Assembly: GCA_964433135.1 (NCBI GenBank)
Contig: CAYSQW010000051.1
Coordinates: 1-25,283, forward strand
Source: CAYSQW01 sp964433135
GTDB taxonomy: Bacteria; Acidobacteriota; Aminicenantia; Aminicenantales; Aminicenantaceae
DNA length: 25,283 nt
Reading direction: 5' to 3'
This document shows, in pieces, positions 14,432 to 21,303 of this stretch. The position numbers were made by a program, and so were the translations under genes. Under the pieces are notes generated by a model. The model was given only the letters and a program-made list of their open reading frames with translations. It was not told the DNA's origin and did not search any database. Positions within the stretch are counted from its first letter, which is position 1. Each line of letters starts with the position of its first letter.

Positions 14432-15253
14432 TCAGGAATCGGATGGAGAGGACGGATCGTTTGTTTTGTGTGCCCATATGATCAGACTGTATCCTTTTAA
14501 AAAAAACAGCAGTTTGTCCAGACGGGAGATCAGCCATAGAAAAGGATAGATGAATGTGTACAGGTGAAACATTTTCTTTTTGGAACCGAACTCATTCGAG
14601 TTTGTGGGGCGGATATTGCCGTCTCGCAGGGGGCCGGCGAATTTCTTTGCATAGAGTTTGATGTAAAGCATGTTGACGGCAAGTTCGATGATCTCGGAAA
14701 AAAAATGAGAAAATGTTTTATGCCGTTCGACGGTAAAATGGTTCCGTTCCAGCATGGACTTGAGCTGCCGGGTTCCGTAGCCTTCGCGCTTATGTCCGTA
14801 GAATTCCAGCTTTAGCCCTACCAATGGTCTGAGTTTATGGATAAACAGGAAGCGGCCGGTATGAGGAGTGGCCATCACCAGGCTACCTCCCGGCTTGAGA
14901 ACTCGATGGATTTCCCGCAGACAGAGTTCGTCGTCGGCGATATGTTCGAGAAAATCAAGGCTGACCACCATGTCGAAGGCATGGTCTTTGAAAGGAAGCA
15001 GCCCGCTTCCCAACTGGATGAGGTTATCGGGGATCAAATTCCGGCTGGTTTCGAGATTGATGAAATCCAGGTCGCCGCTGACCCAGAATCCCCCTTTTTG
15101 CCGCAGGAAATAACTTAGGAGGCCTTGTGCGGAACCCAGGTCGAGAATTTTCCAGGAGGGATCGATATCGAGGCTGCGATCGAGGATCCTCAGTTTGTCT
15201 TTTTTCTTGAGGGAGCGACGGAATATTTGCAGCTGCCAAGGAGTTTCTTTCAT
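14432..15253 (-). CDS. Class I SAM-dependent methyltransferase
   Basis: This 273-residue protein has a Rossmann-type methyltransferase domain at about residues 20-150. Motif I is LDLGSAQGLLS (SAM-binding glycines), the acidic residue after the second strand is in GDLDFIN, and DMVVSLDFLEHI plus HRVLKPGGSLVMATPH are the later motifs. The C-terminal third differs from simple small-molecule enzymes. It has a hydrophobic, aromatic stretch at about 215-260 (FHLYTFIYPFLWLISR), which suggests membrane attachment. The substrate is unknown, and polar lipid or cell-surface sugar is only a guess. Its ATG lies eight bases from a perfect TATAAT on the minus strand, so a leaderless transcript is likely. It diverges from the MBL gene. 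Confidence 0.85.
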   Translation of the reverse strand: MKETPWQLQIFRRSLKKKDKLRILDRSLDIDPSWKILDLGSAQGLLSYFLRQKGGFWVSGDLDFINLETSRNLIPDNLIQLGSGLLPFKDHAFDMVVSLDFLEHIADDELCLREIHRVLKPGGSLVMATPHTGRFLFIHKLRPLVGLKLEFYGHKREGYGTRQLKSMLERNHFTVERHKTFSHFFSEIIELAVNMLYIKLYAKKFAGPLRDGNIRPTNSNEFGSKKKMFHLYTFIYPFLWLISRLDKLLFFLKGYSLIIWAHKTNDPSSPSDS

Positions 15254-15261
15254 AAGGGGAA

Positions 15262-15290
15262 ATTATAATGGCTTTCCCGCCATAACACAA
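15262..15290 (-). promoter_or_regulatory. Promoter of the methyltransferase gene (probably leaderless)
   Basis: On the minus strand TTGTGT (15290-15285), a 17-base spacer and a perfect TATAAT (15267-15262). The ATG at 15253 is eight bases downstream of the -10 box, preceded by TTCCCCTT rather than a ribosome site. Confidence 0.65.
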
Positions 15291-15327
15291 GCGAAAGGGA
15301 GACCTCTATCCTGCGGATTCGGATGAC

Positions 15328-15356
15328 TTGACTCCTTCTCTCGATCCCTTTATGAT
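15328..15356 (+). promoter_or_regulatory. Promoter of the MBL-hydrolase/recombinase operon (probably leaderless)
   Basis: TTGACT (15328-15333), a 17-base spacer and TATGAT (15351-15356) make a strong promoter. The ATG at 15366 is nine bases after the -10 box, so the leader would be only about three bases. It is divergent from the methyltransferase promoter. Confidence 0.7.
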
Positions 15357-15365
15357 GAAAAAATC

Positions 15366-15986
15366 ATGGATTTTGAAACCATCGTTGTGGGAGCGCTTGA
15401 AACCAACTGTTATGTGGTCCCTTGTGCGGAAACGGGCCTTTGTGCGGTGATCGATCCCGGCGCCGAATCCGATAAGATTATTCGTACCATTCTCGAGCGT
15501 GAGCTCGAACCGGTGATCATTCTCAACACACACGGACATGTGGATCACATCGGCGCGAACAAAGACATCAAGACTCGTTTTCCCGTCCCTTTGAGGATGC
15601 ATCACGCGGATCTTCCCATGCTGCATAATGCTCAAGCCTCGGAGATCGCTTCCTGGCTGGGAGCGAAAGTCTCGCCTGAACCCGATGCGGACCTGAGGGA
15701 AGGCGACCGCATTGTCGTCGGGAACGTTTCACTTGAGGTTCTGCATACGCCGGGGCATTCCCCAGGCAGCGTGTGCTTCCTGGGGGAGGGCATCCTTTTC
15801 TCGGGAGATACGCTTTTCCGCGGCGGGGTGGGACGGACTGATTTGCCGGGAGGATCTTGGTCGGAACTCGAATCCTCCCTGAGGGATAAGATACTGCCTC
15901 TGGCGGATGAACTTGTGGTCCTTCCGGGACACGGACCGTCCTCGACCATCGCCCGGGAAAAGGAATCGAATCCATTCCTACAATGA
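15366..15986 (+). CDS. MBL-fold metallo-hydrolase (glyoxalase II-like)
   Basis: This 206-residue soluble enzyme has the metallo-beta-lactamase fold. The metal-binding motif THGHVDH gives ligands H56, H58, D60 and H61. Further ligands are the His in TPGHSPGSVCF, the Asp in FSGDTLFRGGVGRTD, and the His in LPGHGPSST. The small size and GRTDLPGGS region match the YcbL-like hydroxyacylglutathione-hydrolase subgroup, which cleaves thioesters. The physiological substrate is not determined by sequence. Its stop codon overlaps the start of the Xer recombinase gene (ATGA), so the two are translated together although their jobs seem unrelated. Confidence 0.92.
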   Translation: MDFETIVVGALETNCYVVPCAETGLCAVIDPGAESDKIIRTILERELEPVIILNTHGHVDHIGANKDIKTRFPVPLRMHHADLPMLHNAQASEIASWLGAKVSPEPDADLREGDRIVVGNVSLEVLHTPGHSPGSVCFLGEGILFSGDTLFRGGVGRTDLPGGSWSELESSLRDKILPLADELVVLPGHGPSSTIAREKESNPFLQ

Positions 15987-16885
15987 CGGATGTCTCCTCC
16001 TCCCTGGAACCTGTCCTTCGGGTGTTTTTGGAATATCTTTCCGTCGAGCGGGGATTGTCCGCCAATACCCGGGATGCCTATGCCCGTGATCTGAACAAGC
16101 TAATGCTTTTTCTCCGAAAGGAGAAGTTGAAATGGAAGCAGGCGGAAGAAGAGGCTCTGGTTAAATTTATTCATCAGCAGAGCCGATCCGGGTTGTCCGC
16201 CCGCTCACTCGCCCGGATGGTTTCATCCATAAAGGCGTTTTATCGGTTCTGTGTCCTGGACGGGATCATCGATAAGAATCCGACGGTGAATCTGACTACG
16301 CCGAAGAGCCTGATGGCGCTTCCGAAATATTTGACCGAGCCCGAGGTTGAAAGGCTCTTGAGTCAGCCGAATGACTCGGATGCGAGGGGTTTGCGGGATA
16401 AGGCCATGCTTGAGGTTCTTTATGCCTGCGGTTTGCGCGTGTCTGAATTGATCACTCTGTGCCGCAAAGATCTGAACCTCAAAGACGGCTTTCTTATCTG
16501 CCGCGGGAAGGGGAGCAAGGAACGCATTGTGCCGCTGGGGCATTCCGCCGTATCCGCCGTTGAATCTTATCTGAAATCCGCGCGATCGGATATGGCGCGG
16601 GGGGGATCGGATCTTCTGTTTCTAACGCGGCTCGGCCGGGGATTCACGCGTCAGGGTTGTTGGAAGATGCTCAAGGGGCATGCCGCCGCCGCGGGACTTG
16701 CCGATAAAGTGACGCCTCATGTTCTGCGGCATTCCTTCGCCACGCATCTGCTGGAAAGAGGCGCCGACCTCCGATCGGTGCAGTTGATGCTGGGACACAG
16801 CCAGATCACGACGACTCAGATCTATACGCATGTCAGCCGCAGACAGTTGAGGCGGATGTATGACAAGTTCCACCCCCGAGCCTGA
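15983..16885 (+). CDS. xerD: Tyrosine recombinase XerC/XerD family
   Basis: This 300-residue protein is predicted to resolve chromosome dimers at the dif site. An N-terminal SAM-like core-binding domain (about 10-95) precedes the catalytic domain (about 115-295). All catalytic residues are visible: R152 (ACGLRVSEL), K176 (RGKGSKER), H246 and R249 (HVLRHSFATHL), H272 (LGHSQI) and the nucleophile Y281 (QIYTHV). Length and motifs match housekeeping XerC/D rather than phage or integron integrases. Calling it XerD rather than XerC is uncertain, and a lone Xer (XerH/S-like) is also possible. It overlaps the MBL gene by four bases. No mobile-element genes lie nearby, which supports a chromosomal role. 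Confidence 0.9.
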   Translation: MTDVSSSLEPVLRVFLEYLSVERGLSANTRDAYARDLNKLMLFLRKEKLKWKQAEEEALVKFIHQQSRSGLSARSLARMVSSIKAFYRFCVLDGIIDKNPTVNLTTPKSLMALPKYLTEPEVERLLSQPNDSDARGLRDKAMLEVLYACGLRVSELITLCRKDLNLKDGFLICRGKGSKERIVPLGHSAVSAVESYLKSARSDMARGGSDLLFLTRLGRGFTRQGCWKMLKGHAAAAGLADKVTPHVLRHSFATHLLERGADLRSVQLMLGHSQITTTQIYTHVSRRQLRRMYDKFHPRA

Positions 16886-16898
16886 CCTGGAAGAGCCA

Positions 16899-16955
16899 TG
16901 AAGAATGTCGATAAGAGTTAAATAAAACCATTTGATTAATATTCGACATTCTTCA
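16899..16955. repeat. 13-bp perfect inverted repeat downstream of the recombinase gene
   Basis: TGAAGAATGTCGA (16899-16911) is the exact reverse complement of TCGACATTCTTCA (16943-16955). The 31 bases between are AT-rich. There is no T-run after it, so it is not a typical intrinsic terminator. It starts 14 bases after the recombinase stop codon. Confidence 0.8.
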
Positions 16956-17101
16956 CCCTCCGGGCGAAGCAATCTCACCATGTCGACTTCGTCGTGGTCC
17001 TTTCGCGGTAGTGAACTACAGCTTCAAGAACCACATCCTTGTCGCCACGGCAATCTTGCTTCGTGGCTCATCCAGGTGCAGGGCCCTGAGTATGGTGTTT
17101 A
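16956..17101. other. Non-coding stretch with short inverted repeats
   Basis: I see no gene here. GCCACG (17044-17049) pairs with CGTGGC (17062-17067) around a 12-base loop, and GTAGTGAACTAC forms another small palindrome near 17008-17019. The words CGAAGCAATCTCA and GCAATCTTGCTTCG resemble intergenic repeat sequences common in many bacterial genomes. No function is clear. Confidence 0.4.
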
Positions 17102-17272
17102 CCTTAATACGAGGGAGGGTGGGTTGGCCTCGTATGGCACTCCTCATCTCACACCGCCTTATCCTGGCTTTGGTGTTGACAGACGACTGTTCATCGCTTT
17201 GTTTTAACCTGAATACGAGGGAGGGCGGGTTGGCCCTGAATATACCTTAATAACCGGGCGGGCGGGTCGGCG
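17102..17272. repeat. Interspersed repeat cluster, copy D with second partial unit
   Basis: CCTTAATACGAGGGAGGGTGG through GGCCTCGTATGGCACTCCT and CCGCCTTATCCTGGCTTTGG repeats the same order of blocks as 222-300, about 17 kb away in the same orientation. A second partial unit follows (CTGAATATACCTTAATAACC). Three G-tract cores lie at 17113-17127, 17219-17233 and 17256-17270. A hairpin TACGAGG (17108-17114) with CCTCGTA (17128-17134) is perfect here. It sits between two convergent genes. The bases 17273-17346 show nothing further. Confidence 0.85.
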
Positions 17273-17346
17273 GTGGAGCGGACCGGTGAGATGATGTTTT
17301 CTCCACGGACCGTCTCGGGTTGTGATCAAATAACAGCAATGATGCT

Positions 17347-17709
17347 TTATGAGGAAGATGCCTCCCGCTCGGAGATCAGTTCCTCCAATACGGCAGCGGC
17401 TTTTCTCATGTGGGGAATAACGATGGAGCCTCCCACCAGAAGTCCGATCGAAAATGCTTCGTAAATCTGCTCGCGGCTGAAATCAAGAGAGACGCAGCGT
17501 TCGAGATGATAATAAACGCAGTCCTGACACCGTAGAACCAAAGACGCAACCAATCCCAAGAGCTCTTTGGTTTCAGATGGAAGGGCGCCCGGCCCATAGG
17601 CGTTCTTATCCAGGGAAATAAATCTTTTTATTCCCAAATCCCCCGAAGAAAGGATCAGACGGTTCAGCTCTTCCCTCTCGTTATGGAATTTTTGAAAGTT
17701 GTCTCCCAT
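17347..17709 (-). CDS. Carboxymuconolactone decarboxylase / AhpD-like protein
   Basis: This 120-residue all-helical protein belongs to the CMD/AhpD-like family. It carries the redox-type motif C61-x2-C64-x3-H68 (in RCQDCVYYHLERC) that AhpD-like members use as a thiol centre. The helix after it (FSREQIYEAFSIGLLVGGS) is also typical. It may act as a peroxidase-like or disulfide-exchange protein; the partner and substrate are unknown. The ribosome site AAGGAG lies eight bases before the ATG. It is a single gene on the minus strand, divergent from the efflux operon, and shares the intergenic region with the operon's promoter and operator. Confidence 0.88.
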   Translation of the reverse strand: MGDNFQKFHNEREELNRLILSSGDLGIKRFISLDKNAYGPGALPSETKELLGLVASLVLRCQDCVYYHLERCVSLDFSREQIYEAFSIGLLVGGSIVIPHMRKAAAVLEELISEREASSS

Positions 17710-18035
17710 TGAGGTCTCCTTGTGTTTTTCGGCTATTTATTCCAGAACACCGGCAGTTCGAGTCTCAATCAACGGAATGCAGGGTGCAGCAGTATCTCAA
17801 ATGTTTAAATTGATGTCCGGTATTGTTCTTATACATATTGGCTGAGAACGCGATGGGAGTCAACCTTGAAAGATCGGGAGGAAAAACCTGGCCTTGAATT
17901 TTACGTATTAAATAAACCGGGCGGATCACAAACTCATGCCATGCGGGATGTTCATGGTCAATGAAGAAGGAAAAGGATCACGAAGGAATGCGAAAGAATC
18001 GATGAGCGGGCTGATGCCGATTTTTCGCGCCTGGG
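17710..18035. other. Intergenic region between the AhpD-like gene and the efflux operon
   Basis: This stretch of about 325 bases has no supported gene. It contains the leader of the minus-strand AhpD-like gene (ribosome site near its start), but I could not identify a convincing promoter for that gene. The rest shows no repeat or RNA structure I can defend. Confidence 0.5.
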
Positions 18036-18064
18036 TTGACAGGGTGTGTGTTTCCTGCTATTGT
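18036..18064 (+). promoter_or_regulatory. Promoter of the efflux operon
   Basis: TTGACA (18036-18041), a 17-base spacer and TATTGT (18059-18064). The transcription start is predicted near 18071, at the edge of the palindromic operator that follows. Confidence 0.75.
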
Positions 18065-18071
18065 GCCCTGG

Positions 18072-18099
18072 CAGTTTATCGGTTAAACTGAACAGTTTA
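18072..18099. promoter_or_regulatory. Probable TetR operator: three CAGTTTA half-sites
   Basis: CAGTTTA (18072-18078), TAAACTG (18084-18090) and CAGTTTA (18093-18099) make two overlapping palindromes that share the middle half-site, with spacers of 5 and 2 bases. They lie directly after the predicted start of transcription and before the tetR-like gene, the usual place for autoregulation by a dimeric repressor. Confidence 0.7.
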
Positions 18100-18123
18100 G
18101 AGAGTATACGGAGTCGTACAGTT

Positions 18124-18813
18124 ATGGATAAAAACGACCTGCGCCTGGAAAGGGAACGGCGAAGAAAAGAGTACAACCATATGGCGATCTTGAGCGCGGC
18201 GGAAAAGATCTTCGGAGAGAAGGGATACGCCTATGCCAGCATGGATGAAATCGCGCGCCAAGCGCAGTTTTCCAAGGCGACGATCTACCGTTATTTTCAG
18301 AGCAAAGATCAGATATTTATGGAGATTCTCTATAAAGTCTTTTCCGAATCTCTGCAGGAAATGATCGTGATCCGGGAAAAACCCTGGACTTCGGAAAAAA
18401 AATTACAGGAACTTATGCAACAGGCCATGTCGTTTTTCGGAAGAAAAAAAAATCTTATCCGGATATATTTTCTGGAAAGGATCCCCCCCAAACAAATGTT
18501 GGAGCTGTATACCGGCAAGGCTTCCGAAAGTTTTTTCGATCAACTCGGGATTCCGTTGACATTTCGATCCATCATGGAAGAGATTAACAAAATCTTCAGC
18601 CTCATTATTCAGGAAGGGGTGGAATCGGGAGAATTCCGCGGGATTGAACCCCGGGAAGCCGTTGCTTTCCTGGGCGCGATTATTCGCGGCATCCATTTTC
18701 GCGATCCTTTTCAGGATTCGGATAATAACCTGTCGCATAGTTCGGATGTGCTGATCGACTTTTTTATGAACGGCATAAAATCCACGGAAAATAAGCAGAA
18801 AGGAGCATCATAA
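18124..18813 (+). CDS. TetR/AcrR-family transcriptional regulator
   Basis: This is a 229-residue predicted repressor. The N-terminal helix-turn-helix domain (about 15-65) has the family sequence AILSAAEKIFGEKGYAYASMDEIARQAQFSKATIYRYFQ in consecutive blocks. The C-terminal helices would bind an unknown ligand. It is the first gene of a four-gene efflux operon and overlaps the next start codon by one base, so it most likely represses its own operon until a pump substrate appears. The open frame extends to 18046, but that start lies between the -35 and -10 boxes. ATG 18124 lies beyond the promoter and operator, with a modest GGAG site about 10 bases upstream. Confidence 0.92.
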   Translation: MDKNDLRLERERRRKEYNHMAILSAAEKIFGEKGYAYASMDEIARQAQFSKATIYRYFQSKDQIFMEILYKVFSESLQEMIVIREKPWTSEKKLQELMQQAMSFFGRKKNLIRIYFLERIPPKQMLELYTGKASESFFDQLGIPLTFRSIMEEINKIFSLIIQEGVESGEFRGIEPREAVAFLGAIIRGIHFRDPFQDSDNNLSHSSDVLIDFFMNGIKSTENKQKGAS

Positions 18814-20135
18814 TGCGCATAAAGGGACGATGGTTGTTTCTCCTTTTAATAGTCACGACATGCATCGGCGGGGCGATGGCTCAGGAAACGCTCACTCTGA
18901 CGCTGGAACAGAGCATAGATTTGGCTTTGCATCAGAATCCTCTGCATCTGGCTTCTGAAAAACGGGTGGAAGCGGCCCAATCGCAGATGCGGCAGGCGGC
19001 CGCCCTCTTTTTCCCTACGCTCAGCGTGCAGGGACAGAAAACCATAATGGAGAAGGTCATGGAGTTGGAATTTCCGTCCATGATTCCCGGTGAACCGCCC
19101 CAGCGCGTCGAAGTCGATTTCACTCGAGATTATCAGGCCGTCATGGCGCTGAATATACCGATCGTGCCGAGCCTGCTGTCGGTGGCCGGAGCCACGCAGG
19201 CCAAGTATGGTGTCCGTAACTCCCAGGAGGGCGTTCGTCAATCCCGGCAGACGACCATCTTCAATACCAAACAGGCTTTTTTCGGCTGCCTGCTGGCGGA
19301 ACGGTTCGTGCAGGTTACCGGAGAAGCGATTGAAGTGGCGGAGAAACATTATCAGAATATCAAAAGCCTCTACGAGGTCGGAATGGCTTCGAAATTCGAC
19401 CTTTTGCGCTCCGAGGTTCAACTGGCAAATCTAAAACCTCAGTTCATCAAGGCGCGCAACAGTCTGGAAATCGCTAAGCTCGGTCTTAAAACCCTGTTGG
19501 GGATCGACCTGGATCACCCTCTGGAACTGGAGGGGGAACTGGAATACAATCCGGTTGAGCTGGAATTGGAGTCCAGTATCGCCCGGGCGGTGGAGATGCG
19601 GCCGGAGTTGATCCAAATCCGCTCTCAGAAAGAAATGTCCCGTAAGGTTCTGCGTCTTACCCGGTTTTCCAACCTCCCGTCGTTGAGCATTTCGGGGACC
19701 TATAATTTCTGGGCCGACAGCTTCAACTTCAAGAAAGACAATTGGACTAATTTCTATGCGGTTAACCTTGTGTTGACGGTCCCGGTTTTTAACGGCTTTG
19801 CGACATCCGCGCGGACGGCCCAGGTCGATGCCTCCCTGCATGAGCTCTTGCTCACCCAAAAGGGGATGGAAGATGCCGTCAAGCTTGAAGTCAGGCAGGC
19901 CTTTCTGAAGCTGCAGGAAGCGCGCGAGACGATGCTTTCACAGGAAAAAAACGTGGAGCAGGCGGAAGAAAGTCTGCGGATAGCGGAATTGAACTTTGCG
20001 GAAGGGCTGATCACGACCTTGGATGTGAGTTCTACCCAGGCCGCGCTCAGTCAGGCGAAGACAAATCATGCTCAGGCGCTCTACGACTTTGTCGTGGCTC
20101 AGGCGGAATTGGATAAAGCCATGGGTGTGGATTGA
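18813..20135 (+). CDS. TolC-family outer-membrane efflux protein
   Basis: This 440-residue protein is predicted to form the trimeric outer-membrane channel of a tripartite pump. It has a signal peptide (about 1-24, ending GGAMAQ) and two repeated outer-membrane efflux protein domains of long helices with beta strands. LTLEQSIDLALHQNP near the N-terminus, GMASKFDLLRSEVQLANLKP in the first half and EGLITTLDVSSTQAALSQAK in the second are characteristic. The ATG has AAGGAG seven bases upstream and overlaps the TetR stop codon. It is followed by the adaptor and the RND pump, so the full complex is encoded here. Confidence 0.93.
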   Translation: MRIKGRWLFLLLIVTTCIGGAMAQETLTLTLEQSIDLALHQNPLHLASEKRVEAAQSQMRQAAALFFPTLSVQGQKTIMEKVMELEFPSMIPGEPPQRVEVDFTRDYQAVMALNIPIVPSLLSVAGATQAKYGVRNSQEGVRQSRQTTIFNTKQAFFGCLLAERFVQVTGEAIEVAEKHYQNIKSLYEVGMASKFDLLRSEVQLANLKPQFIKARNSLEIAKLGLKTLLGIDLDHPLELEGELEYNPVELELESSIARAVEMRPELIQIRSQKEMSRKVLRLTRFSNLPSLSISGTYNFWADSFNFKKDNWTNFYAVNLVLTVPVFNGFATSARTAQVDASLHELLLTQKGMEDAVKLEVRQAFLKLQEARETMLSQEKNVEQAEESLRIAELNFAEGLITTLDVSSTQAALSQAKTNHAQALYDFVVAQAELDKAMGVD

Positions 20136-20190
20136 GAAGAAAGGAAATGAATCGATGTCAATAAAAGCTCGAGAAGTTCGGAGGAGTCGA

Positions 20191-21303
20191 ATGAAAAGAA
20201 CAACCTCGGTATTCATAGCAACCGTATTTATGATCACCTTATCTTTCCTGGCATGCAGGCCTCAGGAACAGGTTGTGGAAAAGGATCAGGAAGTCGTTAA
20301 AACGGCCGGCGTGAAGGTTTTCAAGGTGAGAAAGCAGAGTATTTCGGAAAAACTGTTCTATACGGGTGTGATAGAAGCTTGGAACAAGATCGCCATTACT
20401 CCGGAGATCGGCGGCAAGATCGCCAGGATCCATGTCGAAGAAGGCGATACCGTCAAGAAGGGACAGCTTTTGGCGGAGCTGGATACACGTGCGATACGGC
20501 TGCAGCTCGAACAGGCCGAGGCCGCCGTGGCGGTTGCCGCGGCAAATTCCAAGGACGCTGGGCGGAATCTCGAACGCATGGAGCGTCTCAAGACGGAAAA
20601 CGCCGTCTCGGACCAGCAGTACGAAAAAATTCAGTTGGCCGCCGAAGCCGCTGAAGCTCAGCTTCAACAGGCCCAGGCGGCGTTGAATCTTGCGCAGTAC
20701 AATCTGGATGTCTCCCTCATGAAAGCTCCGTTTGACGGGATCATCGCCGCCCGTAATGTTGAAGTCGGTGATGTGATCAACCCGATGATGAGCGGCTATG
20801 CTCCAAACAGCGGCGTTTTGACCCTCATGGATTTTTATCAGGTCAAGCTCGTGCTGGATGTTTCCCATCAGGACGTCGTCAGGATCCGGAAAGGCCTGTC
20901 GGCGGAGCTGCGGGTCGCGTCTCTGCCCGGCCGGGTCTTCCAGGGAACTGTAATTCTGGTCAACGTGACGGCGAAGCCTCAGACGAAAAAGTTCAATGTC
21001 GAGGTTAAATTTCCTAACCCGGAGATGACGCTGCGCCCCAATACATTCGGGGAGGTAACGCTCATGGTAAAAACCCGGCCGGATGCGTTGGTGATTCCCC
21101 AGGAAGCCGTGTTGGAGAACGCTTATGTCTTCGTTGTCGGCCCCGACAACCGGGCCGTTAAAAGAAACGTGGCCTTCGGTCTTCAGAATGATCATCTTAT
21201 CGAAGCGGTCGGCGGCCTGGAAGAAGGAGACATGGTCATCGCCGAAGGCAACTACGGCTTGATGGAGGGCGCGGTTATCGATGTGAAGGAGGTCATGCCA
21301 TGA
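20191..21303 (+). CDS. RND efflux periplasmic adaptor (membrane fusion protein), probable lipoprotein
   Basis: The protein is 370 residues from this start and links the RND pump to the TolC channel. The N-terminus ends in SFLAC with Cys22, a probable lipid anchor, though the -3 residue is unusual. Then come a beta-barrel/lipoyl half (GGKIARIHVEEGDTVKKGQLL), a coiled-coil hairpin rich in Ala, Glu and Gln (about 90-140), the second lipoyl half (LMKAPFDGIIAARNVEVGD) and C-terminal beta-barrel domains. Several in-frame starts lie upstream (20068, 20155). ATG 20191 is chosen because GGAGGAG lies seven bases before it and it gives a normal signal sequence. Its stop codon overlaps the RND start as ATGA. 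Confidence 0.92.
   Translation: MKRTTSVFIATVFMITLSFLACRPQEQVVEKDQEVVKTAGVKVFKVRKQSISEKLFYTGVIEAWNKIAITPEIGGKIARIHVEEGDTVKKGQLLAELDTRAIRLQLEQAEAAVAVAAANSKDAGRNLERMERLKTENAVSDQQYEKIQLAAEAAEAQLQQAQAALNLAQYNLDVSLMKAPFDGIIAARNVEVGDVINPMMSGYAPNSGVLTLMDFYQVKLVLDVSHQDVVRIRKGLSAELRVASLPGRVFQGTVILVNVTAKPQTKKFNVEVKFPNPEMTLRPNTFGEVTLMVKTRPDALVIPQEAVLENAYVFVVGPDNRAVKRNVAFGLQNDHLIEAVGGLEEGDMVIAEGNYGLMEGAVIDVKEVMP

Noticed and set aside
16899..16955. dif site for the Xer recombinase
   Set aside because: The arms are 13 bp with a 31-base centre, unlike the 11-6-11 dif layout, and no dif-like core was recognised.
1..17272. Genomic island bounded by the two repeat clusters
   Set aside because: The DNA between them is core housekeeping content (ribosomal proteins, pyrH, frr, lolA), and no integrase of mobile type or tRNA site is present.
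17750..17790. tRNA remnant suggested by GCAGTTCGAGTCTC
   Set aside because: The T-arm stem does not pair around TTCGAGT and no acceptor or anticodon arm can be drawn.
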